A stretch of DNA of 42,289 nucleotides from Acidimicrobiales bacterium (GCA_016845305.1 JAERSW010000134.1:1-42289); one strand, 5' to 3'; positions 16,863 to 25,651 are shown, numbered from the stretch's first letter. Notes: a model not told the origin generated them from the sequence alone. Program-made: numbers and translations.

Positions 16863-18143
16863 TCAGGCGTACTGCATCTCGCAGCCGTACTCGTCCAGCC
16901 ACCAGCGGGCCGTCCGGGTGGCATCGGCCGGCGTCCGGTCGTCCAGGGACTGGCCCAGGTCCTCGGGGGTCGGGCCGATGCGGTCGGCCACGGCCTGCAG
17001 GCCGGCCTCGTCCAGGCCGTAGCAGTCCACCGCGTTGAGGCCGAGCAGGCGCCGGGTGTCCTCGATGGTGGCGTCCTGGAAGTCGTTCTTCAGGCGGGCC
17101 CGGGTGTTGGGCCACGACCCCTCGGGGTGCGGGTAGTCGGTGCCCCACATGAGGGCGTCGATGCCGTTGACGTGGCGGCGACGGACCTCCTCGCGCGACA
17201 TGGTCGACGCCCCGATGAAGACGTTGTCCCCGAAGTACTCCGACGGCAGCCGGGAGATCAGGCCCTTCATCCGCGAGCCCATCTTCTTGACCTTGAAGCT
17301 GGCGCCGAAGTTGACGTCGGCCTTCCACAGCAGGTCGCCGACCCAGTACGAGCCGCACTCCACGACGGCGTACCGCAGGTTCGGGTACTTGTCGAACTTC
17401 CCGGAGAACAGGAGCTGCCACAGGATCCGGTGGGTCCAGAACGGGACCTCGGAGATGTACATGGCCACGTTCTCGCCGTAGGCGTCGAAGTCGGCCTCGC
17501 CGGAGTGGGTGTGGACGACCAGGCCGGCATCGGCGCACGCGGCCCAGAAGCGGTCGTAGTGGTCGGAGCCGTACGGCGGGTGGCCGTGCCAGAGGGTCGG
17601 GACCATGACGCCGCGGATGCCGGGCTTGCCGGCCAGGGCCTCGACCTCCTTGACGGCCTCGTCGACGTCGTGGACCACGGGCACGAGGGCCACGCCGGCG
17701 CGGCGCACCGGGTCGGTGGCGCAGAACTCCTCCAGCCAGCGGTTGTGGGCCCGGGCGCCGCCGAAGGCCTGGCGGGGGTCGGTGATCTGCCCGGCGGCCA
17801 GGCCGGCGCCGAAGGGCGGCGACTCCTGGCCGGTGACGGCGTCGCCGTCGGCGAAGATGATCTCGCCGGCCACGCCGTCGGCGTCGAGCACGGGGTCGCG
17901 CACCTCGGGGTCGTAGGCGCCCTTCAGGCCCCACTCGTTCTCGCGTTCCCACTGCTCGACGAACTCGCCGTTGAGCTCCTCGGCGACACGGCGGTGCTCG
18001 TGGCGCTCGGCCACGTAGTCGTCGAACTCGGCGTGCAGGGCCGGGTCGAGGTACTCGCGGTACTCCTCGCACTGCAGGCCGGCGTGCGTGTCGGACGAGA
18101 CGACGATGTACGGCTCGCTCCCGGTGCTGACTTCCCGTTCCAT
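16863..18143 (-). CDS. Amidohydrolase-family (ACMSD-like) TIM-barrel enzyme, paralogue
   Basis: 426-residue paralogue of the downstream amidohydrolase. Metal motif DTH at 18-20 (VSSDTHAGLQ), VVHTHSGE, the AVVECGSYWV strand and LMWGTDYPHPEGSWPN are seen. The ATG at 18143 is preferred over the ATG two codons upstream (18149) because GGAGGA lies 6 nt before it but would touch 18149. First gene of the operon, divergent from a TetR gene that probably represses it through the inverted repeat at 18214-18240. Two parallel but non-identical enzymes suggest two related substrates or a hetero-oligomer. Confidence 0.85.
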   Translation of the reverse strand: MEREVSTGSEPYIVVSSDTHAGLQCEEYREYLDPALHAEFDDYVAERHEHRRVAEELNGEFVEQWERENEWGLKGAYDPEVRDPVLDADGVAGEIIFADGDAVTGQESPPFGAGLAAGQITDPRQAFGGARAHNRWLEEFCATDPVRRAGVALVPVVHDVDEAVKEVEALAGKPGIRGVMVPTLWHGHPPYGSDHYDRFWAACADAGLVVHTHSGEADFDAYGENVAMYISEVPFWTHRILWQLLFSGKFDKYPNLRYAVVECGSYWVGDLLWKADVNFGASFKVKKMGSRMKGLISRLPSEYFGDNVFIGASTMSREEVRRRHVNGIDALMWGTDYPHPEGSWPNTRARLKNDFQDATIEDTRRLLGLNAVDCYGLDEAGLQAVADRIGPTPEDLGQSLDDRTPADATRTARWWLDEYGCEMQYA

Positions 18144-18197
18144 CGACATTCCTCCGGGTCCTCCGGGCGTCGCCCGGGCTTCGGACGCCGCTCCCTC

Positions 18198-18240
18198 TTG
18201 GACAGCGTCACATGATCTCTTGTACACTGTCGCAGAGATC
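18198..18240. promoter_or_regulatory. Divergent promoter/operator between amidohydrolase operon and tetR
   Basis: Inverted repeat GATCTCT-N13-AGAGATC (18214-18220 and 18234-18240) surrounds a plus-strand -10-like TACACT (18223-18228); a TTGGAC at 18198-18203 may be the -35 with a long 19-nt spacer. A GACAG/CTGTC pair also flanks it. Likely binding site of the adjacent TetR protein. Confidence 0.45.
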
Positions 18241-18285
18241 GCGCCGGATGGCAACCCGGACGCAGGAATCCGAGACGGAGACGCA

Positions 18286-18993
18286 GTGTCAACGAACGAC
18301 GAGGGGGCCACGAACGGGGACCGGGTCGGCACCGGACCCGGTCGCCGCGCCGGGCTGGAGGCCGACGAGATCCTCGACCGCGCCATCGCCCTCGTCGAGG
18401 CCGAGGGTGCCGACGCCCTGACCATGCGCCGCCTGGCCGCCGAGCTGGGGGTGGCCACCACCACCATCTACTGGCACGTCGGCAACCGCGACGACCTGGT
18501 CACCGCGCTGGTCCGTCGCCACGGCGAACGGATGGCCCGCACCCCCGTCGACGGCGGGACGGCACGCGAGCGCGTGCTCGAGGTGGCCCGGCTCATCTGG
18601 CGGACCTCGCTGGACCATCGCGAGGTCACCCGCCTGGCCGCCGCCCACGGTGCGTCGACCCTGCACGCCCGTCGCCTCGAGCTGGCCATGGCCCGCGAGC
18701 TCCAGGACGCCGGCGTGGTCGGCACGGCGGCCCGTGACGCCATGCGGGCCATCACCGCCTGCGTGGGCGGGTTCATCGTGGCCGCCCTGCGCGACGACCT
18801 CACGCCCGAGGCGCTGCGCCGGACCACGGTGCTGGCCGACGGGGGACCCGACGGCGAGGCCGCCGACCTCGACCCGGCCACCGTCGAGGCACTCGCCGAG
18901 GCCGCCGACCTTCCCGCCGTGTTCGACTCGACGCTGCGGGCCGTCGTCGACTCGGTCGTCCCCGCCGACCTCACGGCCCACGCGTATCTCTAG
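18286..18993 (+). CDS. TetR-family transcriptional regulator
   Basis: 235-residue TetR repressor. The HTH is in EADEILDRAIALVEAEGADALTMRRLAAELGVATTTIYWHVGNRDDLVTAL (about 22-73), with a YWHVGNRDDL recognition-helix end; the C-terminal domain holds LIWRTSLDHREVTRLAAAHG and resembles TetR_C-type ligand domains. The frame is open far upstream, but GTG 18286 with GGAG upstream gives a normal protein with a short disordered N-tail. Divergent from the amidohydrolase operon, which is its likely target. Converges on abiEii with a 22-bp gap. Confidence 0.85.
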   Translation: MSTNDEGATNGDRVGTGPGRRAGLEADEILDRAIALVEAEGADALTMRRLAAELGVATTTIYWHVGNRDDLVTALVRRHGERMARTPVDGGTARERVLEVARLIWRTSLDHREVTRLAAAHGASTLHARRLELAMARELQDAGVVGTAARDAMRAITACVGGFIVAALRDDLTPEALRRTTVLADGGPDGEAADLDPATVEALAEAADLPAVFDSTLRAVVDSVVPADLTAHAYL

Positions 18994-19015
18994 AACCGGC
19001 CTCTGGGACTGGCCT

Positions 19016-19918
19016 CTATGGCCCGTCGGCCTGCCAGCGACGGCGCGTCGGATTCCACGTCGCTCCGTCGACCCGGCCGTCGAGCGCCGGCTGGGCGAAG
19101 TCGACGATGCCCTCAATGACGGCCTGGTACGAGGACGTCAGGTCAGCGGACAGCCCGGCACGGCCGAGGAACGCGGTCCAGTTGGCCTGCCGTCGCTCTC
19201 CGAGGCCCGCGAGGGCGACTTCCAGGTCGCGAGGTTCCGAACCTCGATGGGCCAGCGTCGCGGCGAGGGCGCGCACCAGCATCCGACCCTCGACCTCGAA
19301 CCGGCCGCTGAGGAGGTGGACGTCTGCGAAGTCCCGCTCCCGGGTCGTCAACGCCCCACGTTCGAGCATCGTGGCGATCTTCTCCGCGAGGACGGTCTCC
19401 ACCGGCGAACCCGTGAGCTCGAACGGTTCCCCCAGGAGCGCCGGATACCGGACGGTCATCGGTCCCGGGGTCACGGGGTCGCCGATGTTCACGTCGACCC
19501 GGAGGACCGCCTTCGCGCGGTCGATGGTCGCAGGCACCACCACGCGCACCCCCGGGTACCGGTCACCCTCCCGAATCACCGACGTGTCGATCCGGTCGGT
19601 CGCGAAGGCGACCCCGTCATCGCTCGGGACGGCGAGGACCTCGGCCACCATCGCCGCGACGGACGCGTGGTCTCCCGGAAGGCCGCGGGCCAACAGATCG
19701 ACGTCGGCGGTCGGCCGGCGAGCACCGAGCGCAGCCAGGAGCAGGCCGCCCTTGAGGACCAGGTCGTCCCGGAGTCGGGAGTTGGCGACCCGCCACAGGA
19801 ACCGATCGAGCACGTGGGTCCGGAGCACCTCATCGGTCGGCCGCCCCGTCCTCCTGGCCAGGCGCTGGAGGTCGAGGTAGGCCCGACCGCCCGGGGTCGA
19901 CCGGCTGACCGGACTCAC
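19016..19918 (-). CDS. AbiEii-type nucleotidyltransferase toxin
   Basis: 300-residue nucleotidyltransferase of the AbiEii/AbiGii toxin family, toxin half of a type IV-like toxin-antitoxin or abortive-infection module; related toxins modify tRNA or use NTPs to stop growth after phage entry. The fold signature is VLKGGLLLAALGARRPTADVDLL (54-76), with the GG and the D-x-D acidic pair, then LRVDVNIGDPV (third acidic residue) and a helical C-terminal half containing VETVLAEKIATMLERG and FADVHLLSGRF. Start is GTG 19918, overlapping the antitoxin stop (GTGA). Codon usage and GC match the neighbours, so transfer is not obvious from composition. Confidence 0.85.
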   Translation of the reverse strand: MSPVSRSTPGGRAYLDLQRLARRTGRPTDEVLRTHVLDRFLWRVANSRLRDDLVLKGGLLLAALGARRPTADVDLLARGLPGDHASVAAMVAEVLAVPSDDGVAFATDRIDTSVIREGDRYPGVRVVVPATIDRAKAVLRVDVNIGDPVTPGPMTVRYPALLGEPFELTGSPVETVLAEKIATMLERGALTTRERDFADVHLLSGRFEVEGRMLVRALAATLAHRGSEPRDLEVALAGLGERRQANWTAFLGRAGLSADLTSSYQAVIEGIVDFAQPALDGRVDGATWNPTRRRWQADGP

Positions 19919-20514
19919 GACAGGAGGAGACGCAGCGCCACCGTGAACGCCTCCCCGGCACGGAGACGGCCACCGAACTCGGTGAGCGCAGGGAGGTCGG
20001 GTTCTGCCCGTAGGTACCGTCGCAGCCCCTCGTAGGCCAGACCCTCGCCGACGAGATGCCGAAGTCGGAACGCATCGACCACCGTCCGCTCGCGGTTCGT
20101 GATCCAGAACCGCTCCCGCTCGCCGTGGACGACCTCGATCCGACCCAGGTCGAATGTGGCGGCACCGAACACGTGGACCTCGGTGGGCGGATGGTCGATC
20201 CTCGGCCGGTGTGCGCCGGTGGCGACCGCGACATGGACGACCGGTGGGATCTCGTCGACCAGGTCCCAGTGGGCGAGCGCAGAATCCAGGCAGATCGTTC
20301 CCCCGGGCACCCGGGCCGAGACGGTGATGAAGTCGATGTCGTCGACACCGGCCGCCTCGGCCACCTGGAAGAGGCCCCTCGACAACTCCAGGAGATCGCC
20401 AGCGTCCCGCAGCCGGTACAGGTCGCGCCACGACACGCCCGCGGCGACCGCATCACCCGATCGGAAGATCGGCCCGATCCTCCGGAGGACGTCGTGGTGC
20501 ACGGTGCCGACCAT
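19915..20514 (-). CDS. AbiEi-type antitoxin / transcriptional regulator
   Basis: 199-residue AbiEi-family antitoxin. The N-terminal winged-helix (about 1-55: LRRIGPIFRSGDAVAAGVSWRDLYRLRDAGDLLELSRGLFQV) binds promoter DNA, and the C-terminal domain (GTICLDSALAHWDLVDEIPPVVHVAV... RTVVDAFRLRHLVGEGLAYEGLRRYL) neutralises the toxin in characterised systems. ATG 20514 lies 7 nt after a TAGGAT -10 box and lacks a Shine-Dalgarno, so it is probably leaderless. Co-transcribed and overlapping with the toxin gene. Autorepression at short palindromes upstream is expected from the family. Confidence 0.85.
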   Translation of the reverse strand: MVGTVHHDVLRRIGPIFRSGDAVAAGVSWRDLYRLRDAGDLLELSRGLFQVAEAAGVDDIDFITVSARVPGGTICLDSALAHWDLVDEIPPVVHVAVATGAHRPRIDHPPTEVHVFGAATFDLGRIEVVHGERERFWITNRERTVVDAFRLRHLVGEGLAYEGLRRYLRAEPDLPALTEFGGRLRAGEAFTVALRLLLS

Positions 20515-20521
20515 GTCGGCA

Positions 20522-20543
20522 ATCCTACAGAGGTAGAGTACTC
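20522..20543 (-). promoter_or_regulatory. abiE promoter -10 and possible operator
   Basis: The minus-strand -10 TAGGAT (20527-20522) sits 7 nt before the abiEi ATG. Just upstream lies the perfect 8-bp palindrome GAGTACTC (20536-20543), and CTAC/GTAG arms overlap the -10, as expected for an autorepressed leaderless promoter. No clear -35. Confidence 0.45.
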
Positions 20544-20583
20544 ACATGGAGGTTTTCATACACCGACACTGCGGTCGACGGCG

Positions 20584-20613
20584 CTCCTGGATCCTCCAGA
20601 GGAGGATCCGGGG
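20584..20613 (-). terminator. Hairpin downstream of the soeA-like gene
   Basis: Perfect 9-bp stem GGATCCTCC-aga-GGAGGATCC (20589-20609), extendable by about three pairs, only 8 bp after the stop of the molybdoenzyme gene. It likely ends that operon and insulates the abiE promoter. No T-run. Confidence 0.55.
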
Positions 20614-20620
20614 AGGGACG

Positions 20621-23434
20621 TCAGCCCTCGTAGCGGTAGGCGGTGGCCAGGGGCTTGACCGGGCGGGCGAACCACAGGGGGCGCCGCAGGTTGCCGGGCC
20701 CGGGACCGGGCCGGGTCTTGGCCAGCCACTCCTCGAAGATCCGGTGCGACGCCTCGGTGTCGACCACCACGTCGCCGTAGGCGTCACCCGCCTCGGCCGG
20801 CGCCACCGTCACCCGTTGCAGCCAGCAGTGCATGCCGCTGATCGGGTCGGGCTGGACGGGGAACGTCAGGTTCTGGTGCACGCCGGTGTCGGTCCACCAG
20901 ATCAGGCCGGTGTCCGGCTCGTCGCTCTCGTACGGCCCGTGGTCGTGCTCACGGCGTAGCCGCCAACGGCCGTCGTCGTCCCGTTCGATCGAGGCCTTGC
21001 CGGCCCCCCACGACCGGGCGGCGTCGTCCTCCAGACGCCAGCGGCCCATGTGGTGGCTGGCGGCCACGACGCCGGGCCGGATGCCCTCGGTCCGCCAGGC
21101 GTGGATCACGAAGTGGCCGGTCCGGGTCGTGATCCGCACTAGGCCCTCCTCCTCGATGCCCAACTGCTCGGCGTCCGAGGGGTGCAGCCACAGCGGGTGG
21201 CGGTGGCTGATCTCGTTCAGCCACTGGCTGTTGGCCGACCGGGTGTGGATCAGGGTCGGAATGCGGAAGGTCGGCACGAGGATCCGCTCGCCGGCCGACA
21301 TGTCCAGGTCCTCCCAGTGGACCTGGCTCCGGATGAACGCCGGCATCGAATACTCGGGCCAGCCCCAGTCGCGCAGCGTCTCGGAGAAGAACTCCAGCTT
21401 CTTGGACGGCGTCGGGAAGCCGAACTTGGCCTCCCCGTCCACGTCGATGGCCGGCGAGCCGTCGCCGATGAACGGCATGTGCCCCCGGATGTCCTCCAGC
21501 GACCCGTGCGAGCCGGCCGTACCGGGCCGACGCCACACCCCGTCGGCGTCGCGCTCGGCGCCAGCCAGGTCCGCCTCGGGCACGTCGCGCTCGTACACCC
21601 GGTACTGGTCGCCGGGCAGCGAGAACGAGCCCTTGCGGCGCATGTACTCCAGCGGCGTGAGCCCCACGGCCTCGGCCGCCTCGGGCAGGCCGGGCACCGA
21701 GCCCTCGAACAACATCGAGTAGTACTCGTCCAACGACAGCGGCGTCCCCGGTTCGTCACGGCTCTCGAACTGCGAGCGGATGCCCAGCGACCCGTCGGGG
21801 TCGATCCGCCACGACAGGTCGATCCAGAACTCCTGCTCCTCCCACACCTCGCCGGGGTTGGCCTCGTGGGTGCGGTCGAACGTCTCGCCGTCCAGCTCGC
21901 GGTGGCGGCGGGCCACCGGCTGGCGGAAGCCGATCCACCGACCGTTGTGGGTCTCGAAGCTGGCCACGTCGTGCCGTTCGGAGGCGATGCCCATGGGCAG
22001 GACGTAGTCGGCGAACCACGCCGACTCGTTCCAGGTGGGGGTCAGCGCCACGTGGCAACCGATCATCTCCGGGTCGCGCAACGCCTCCATCCACGTGAAC
22101 CCGTCCGGGTTGGTCCACAGCGGGTTGTAGACGCGGGTGAAGTAGGTGTCGATGCGGCCCCGCCCGGCCTTGAGGAAGTGGGGCAGCAGGATCGACAGCT
22201 CGTGGTGGGTGAGCGGGTACTCGATCGGCCACTGCATCTCGTTCCACCGGCCCTGCGGCTCGGGGTGGATGGGGGTGACAGGGATGAACTTGTTCCAGCC
22301 GTTGGCGTTGGTGCCGCCCTCGGTGCCCACCGAACCGGTCAGCACGTTCAGGAACTGCAGGCACCGCGACACCATCCAGCCGCCCTCGTTGCCGGCCGAC
22401 GAGGCCCGCCAGGTGTGCGAGGCGAACTTCCCGAGGCCCCGGCCGATGACGGCGGCCACCTCGCGGATGGTCGACTCCTCCACGCCGCACACCCGCGCCG
22501 CCTCGGACGGCGTGTACTCGGCGTACTGGTCGATGAGGGCCTGGCGCACGTTGGCGAACGTGCACTCGAGGTCGGGACGGGCCTCGCGGAGGAAGGTCTC
22601 CCAGTTGACCCACCGCTCGAAGAAGGCGGCGTCCCACGTGTCGGCCTCGAGCAGCAGGCGGGCGATGGCCAGCAGCAGGAACGCCTCGGTGCCGGGCCAC
22701 GGCGACAGCCAGTGGTCGGCCTTGGCCGCCGTGTTGGACAGGCGGGGGTCGACGCAGACGACGGTGGCGCCGTTCTTCTGGCCCTCGATGATCCGCTGGG
22801 CGTGCGGGTTGAAGTAGTGGCCGGCCTCGAGGTGCGACGAGATGAGGAAGATGACCTCGGCGTTGGCGAAGTCGGCCGACGGGCGATCGAAGCCCATCCA
22901 CGAGGCGTAGCCCACCCGGGCGCCGCTGGAGCAGATGTTGGTGTGGCTGTTGTGGCCGTCGATGCCCCAGCTGTGGAGCACCCGCTCCATATAGCTGTCG
23001 TCGCCCATCCGGCCCACGTGGTACATGACCTCGTGGTGGCGGTCCTCGCGGAACGCCGCCCCGATGCGGTCGCCGATCTCGTCGAGGGCCTGCTCCCAGG
23101 AGATGCGCTCCCAGAGGCCCTCGCCGCGGTCGCCGACCCGCTTCATGGGATGGAGGATCCGCTCCGGGTCCTCGACCTGGTTGATGGTGGCCGGGCCCTT
23201 GGCGCAGTTGCGGCCCCGGCTGGCCGGGTGCACCGGGTTGCCCTCGAACTTGGTGATCCGACCCGTCGACTTGTCGACCCAGGCCAGCAGGCCGCAGTTG
23301 GCCTCGCAGTTGAAGCAGGTGGTGGGCACGAGGCGGTGGGCGCGGCGCACCTTCGTGGGCCAGGCGGCCGGGTCGAGGGACTCGACGTGGTCCCAGGACT
23401 CCTCGGGCGGGTAGCTGGACAGGGTGTCGGTCAT
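20621..23434 (-). CDS. SoeA-like molybdopterin oxidoreductase catalytic subunit
   Basis: 937-residue enzyme of the DMSO reductase superfamily (bis-MGD). The N-terminal [4Fe-4S] site is C40-x2-C43-x3-C47-x29-C77; the Mo-ligand region HTNICSSGARVGY places Cys168 as the probable ligand, so this is not a Sec enzyme. The C-terminal molybdopterin-binding domain (WLNEISHRHPLWLHPSDAEQLGI onward) is complete. There is no Tat signal, so the enzyme should face the cytoplasm, unlike PsrA/PhsA but like the cytoplasmic sulfite dehydrogenase SoeA, which it resembles in size and partner set (family assignment from memory). Probable reaction: sulfite to sulfate with electrons to the quinone pool. ATG 23434; the partner subunit is 46 bp upstream. 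Alternative: another cytoplasmic PSR-type enzyme. Confidence 0.75.
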   Translation of the reverse strand: MTDTLSSYPPEESWDHVESLDPAAWPTKVRRAHRLVPTTCFNCEANCGLLAWVDKSTGRITKFEGNPVHPASRGRNCAKGPATINQVEDPERILHPMKRVGDRGEGLWERISWEQALDEIGDRIGAAFREDRHHEVMYHVGRMGDDSYMERVLHSWGIDGHNSHTNICSSGARVGYASWMGFDRPSADFANAEVIFLISSHLEAGHYFNPHAQRIIEGQKNGATVVCVDPRLSNTAAKADHWLSPWPGTEAFLLLAIARLLLEADTWDAAFFERWVNWETFLREARPDLECTFANVRQALIDQYAEYTPSEAARVCGVEESTIREVAAVIGRGLGKFASHTWRASSAGNEGGWMVSRCLQFLNVLTGSVGTEGGTNANGWNKFIPVTPIHPEPQGRWNEMQWPIEYPLTHHELSILLPHFLKAGRGRIDTYFTRVYNPLWTNPDGFTWMEALRDPEMIGCHVALTPTWNESAWFADYVLPMGIASERHDVASFETHNGRWIGFRQPVARRHRELDGETFDRTHEANPGEVWEEQEFWIDLSWRIDPDGSLGIRSQFESRDEPGTPLSLDEYYSMLFEGSVPGLPEAAEAVGLTPLEYMRRKGSFSLPGDQYRVYERDVPEADLAGAERDADGVWRRPGTAGSHGSLEDIRGHMPFIGDGSPAIDVDGEAKFGFPTPSKKLEFFSETLRDWGWPEYSMPAFIRSQVHWEDLDMSAGERILVPTFRIPTLIHTRSANSQWLNEISHRHPLWLHPSDAEQLGIEEEGLVRITTRTGHFVIHAWRTEGIRPGVVAASHHMGRWRLEDDAARSWGAGKASIERDDDGRWRLRREHDHGPYESDEPDTGLIWWTDTGVHQNLTFPVQPDPISGMHCWLQRVTVAPAEAGDAYGDVVVDTEASHRIFEEWLAKTRPGPGPGNLRRPLWFARPVKPLATAYRYEG

Positions 23435-23480
23435 CGGGTCACCGGGGGGTCGTCGAGCGAAGGGTCTGCGGGCGGGGGCC

Positions 23481-25016
23481 CTACGAGAGGGGAACCGTCT
23501 GGCCGGCCCGGACGTAGGCGTCCTCGTAGGCGAACAGGCCGTGGAGCACGAAGGGGGCGGCCACGGCGGGCAGCAGCGGGTCGTCGGCACCGAGCGCGAT
23601 CGACACGACCACGAGCACCAGCGGCATGGCGAGGCCGTCGAGGCGCCAGTGGCGGAACGACCGGCGGCCGATGCCGTCGGTCATCTCGGCCAGCGCCATG
23701 GCCACGTGGCGGCTGTGGCTCCCCCGGAACTCGGCCAGGACCAGCAGGCCGTTGGCCACCAGGCCTCCCAGGAGGGTCCACTGGATGGCGGCCGTGCCGG
23801 GCACGTCGGCGAACAGGTCGAGCACCGAATAGGTGGCACCACCGGCGACGACGGCCTGGGCCAGGAGCAGCGGCAGCAGGATGGGCTGCTGCCACAGGTC
23901 GCGCCCCTCGCACTGGCCGAACAGGAACGCCGTGTACCCGGCCGTCCCGAGGGCCAGCAGCACCGTGGGCACGGCCAGCCACGGAAGGGCACCGCCGGCG
24001 TCGGCCAGGCCGGCGATCCACCAGGCGGCGAGGCAGGCGGCGAAGGCCCCTAGCACATACGCCCCCTTGACCAACCACGAGGTGCGGTTGCCCCTGGTGA
24101 TGAGGTACAGGAAGCGCTTCGGCTGCTTGAGGTCGCCGACCAGCAGGGCGCCGGTGGCGGCCAGCATGGCGCCGGCCACCATGGCCGGAGCGGTACTGAC
24201 GAGGGTGTCGTCCCCGTGGCCGAGGGCCACCAGCAGGGCGGCCACCAGCATCACGCCCGCCGCGATGGCCTTGGTGACGAGGTAGCCCGACACCATCGAA
24301 CCCCAGACCGGCGGGTGCTGGGTGGTGTAGGCGGTCCGGGCCATGGCCTCGCCGTCGGTGCGGTCGGGGGCGGCCGACAGCGCCACCGGCGTCGGCGTGG
24401 AGTGCGCGGGGGTGGTGTCGGCCCAGATCATCCCGTCGGGGGCGATGGCCGAGGCCAGCGGATCCAGCGACGAGGCGGTGGCGCCGGTGTAGACGACCTT
24501 GGGCCGGGTGTTCTGCTCCGGCGAGCGCACCAGGCCGCCGTCGGCGTGGAGGCGGGCGATCTCGCTGTCGGGGTCGTCGAGGTCGCCGACCCGGATGGCC
24601 TGGGTGGGGCACACGATGACGCACGAGGGTTCGAGCCCGTCTTCGAGGCGGTGGTTGCAGAAGTTGCACTTGTGCGCCGTCTTGGTCTCGGGGTTGAGGT
24701 AGATGGCGTCATACGGACACGCGTTCATGCAGGCCTTGCAGCCGATGCAGTCGTCGTCCTGGAAGTCGACCACCCCGTTGTCGGTGCGGTGAAGCGCCGA
24801 GGTCGGGCAGATGGTCATGCACGGGGCGTCGTCGCAGTGATTGCAGCGCATGACCGAGAAGGCCCGGTCGGTGTCGGGGTGCGAGCCGGTCTCGACGTAC
24901 TTGAGCCAGGTGCGGTTGACGCCGAGCGGCACGTCGTGCTCGCTCTTGCAGGCGACGGTGCAGGCATGGCAGCCGATGCAGCTGCCGGAGTCCAGGACGA
25001 ATCCGAGGCGGGTCAC
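23481..25016 (-). CDS. Fused FeS electron-transfer/NrfD-type membrane subunit (SoeB-SoeC fusion)
   Basis: 511-residue fusion. Residues 1-about 165 are a four-cluster ferredoxin subunit with Cys groups 13/16/19/23, 58/61/66/70, 90/93/96/100 and 117/120/132/136. A roughly 50-residue linker follows, then residues about 220-511 form an NrfD/PsrC-like quinone-interacting membrane domain with about eight hydrophobic segments. In SoeABC, PsrABC and DmsABC these are usually separate proteins. No Tat or Sec signal precedes the FeS part, matching a cytoplasm-facing complex. GTG 25016 has GAGGA 7 nt upstream. First gene of the molybdoenzyme operon, 53 bp after the tetR stop on the same strand, so all three genes may share a transcript. 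Confidence 0.85.
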   Translation of the reverse strand: MTRLGFVLDSGSCIGCHACTVACKSEHDVPLGVNRTWLKYVETGSHPDTDRAFSVMRCNHCDDAPCMTICPTSALHRTDNGVVDFQDDDCIGCKACMNACPYDAIYLNPETKTAHKCNFCNHRLEDGLEPSCVIVCPTQAIRVGDLDDPDSEIARLHADGGLVRSPEQNTRPKVVYTGATASSLDPLASAIAPDGMIWADTTPAHSTPTPVALSAAPDRTDGEAMARTAYTTQHPPVWGSMVSGYLVTKAIAAGVMLVAALLVALGHGDDTLVSTAPAMVAGAMLAATGALLVGDLKQPKRFLYLITRGNRTSWLVKGAYVLGAFAACLAAWWIAGLADAGGALPWLAVPTVLLALGTAGYTAFLFGQCEGRDLWQQPILLPLLLAQAVVAGGATYSVLDLFADVPGTAAIQWTLLGGLVANGLLVLAEFRGSHSRHVAMALAEMTDGIGRRSFRHWRLDGLAMPLVLVVVSIALGADDPLLPAVAAPFVLHGLFAYEDAYVRAGQTVPLS

Positions 25017-25069
25017 GGGCGGTTCCTCGTGGGATCTCTCAGGTGGGCGGCGGAAGGCGGGCGGCCGGG

Positions 25070-25645
25070 TCAGGCGGGCACGACGGCCATCTGGCGGATG
25101 CCGGCGCACAACAGGTCGACGAGCCGGTCGAAGCTGTCGTCGAGGTCGACGGGATGGGGGTGGCCGTCGCCGGACTCGAGGTGGGCGAAGCCGTGGAAGG
25201 CGCTGCGCATCGACCGCGCCGCGTGCACCCGTTCGGCGTCGCCGAGGCCGTAGGCGGCCAGCGCCTGTCCGAGCACCTGGACGACCCGTTCGACGGCGTC
25301 CTCCAGCTGGGCGTCGCCGGCGCACGGGTAGCGGTCGGTGGCCGCGTACAGGCCGGGGTGGTCGCGGACCATGGCCCGCCAGGCCCGACCCATGGCCCGC
25401 ACCGCGTCGTCGCCGGCCAGACCAACGGCGGCCTCTCCGAGGCGGGCGGCGAGGATCTCCCGGCCCCGCAGACCGAGGGCCCGGATGAGGGCGTCGTAGC
25501 TGTCGACGTGCCGGTAGAGGGCCGGCTGGCGCACGCCGAGGCGTTCGGCGACCCGGGTGAGGGTGACGGCGTCGAGGCCCTCGTCGTCGGCGAGGACCGA
25601 CGCCGCGTCGACGACCTGTGCGGTGTCCAGCGTCCGTCGGCTCAT
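25070..25645 (-). CDS. TetR-family regulator of the putative sulfonate block
   Basis: 191-residue TetR protein: HTH in LDTAQVVDAASVLADDEGLDAVTLTRVAERLGVRQPALYRHVDS (about 5-48), then a WHG-type C-terminal ligand domain (YAATDRYPC, RSMRSAFHGFAHLES). ATG 25645 follows a TAGGAT -10 by 6 nt with no ribosome-binding site (leaderless). The spacer of that promoter is filled by the 15-bp near-palindrome also found at 30707-30721, so the protein probably represses itself, the soe-like genes downstream and the aminotransferase/dehydrogenase pair. Confidence 0.88.
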   Translation of the reverse strand: MSRRTLDTAQVVDAASVLADDEGLDAVTLTRVAERLGVRQPALYRHVDSYDALIRALGLRGREILAARLGEAAVGLAGDDAVRAMGRAWRAMVRDHPGLYAATDRYPCAGDAQLEDAVERVVQVLGQALAAYGLGDAERVHAARSMRSAFHGFAHLESGDGHPHPVDLDDSFDRLVDLLCAGIRQMAVVPA

Positions 25646-25651
25646 GGCCGG

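Noticed and set aside
18991-19016. 13-bp periodic CTCT...GGC similarity after the tetR stop
   Set aside because: Only about 10 of 13 positions match over two units, too weak to call alongside the clear stop-spanning repeats.
22928-22936. Selenocysteine in the molybdoenzyme, as in many formate dehydrogenases
   Set aside because: The molybdenum-ligand position is an ordinary Cys codon (Cys168 in NICSSGAR) and there is no in-frame TGA.
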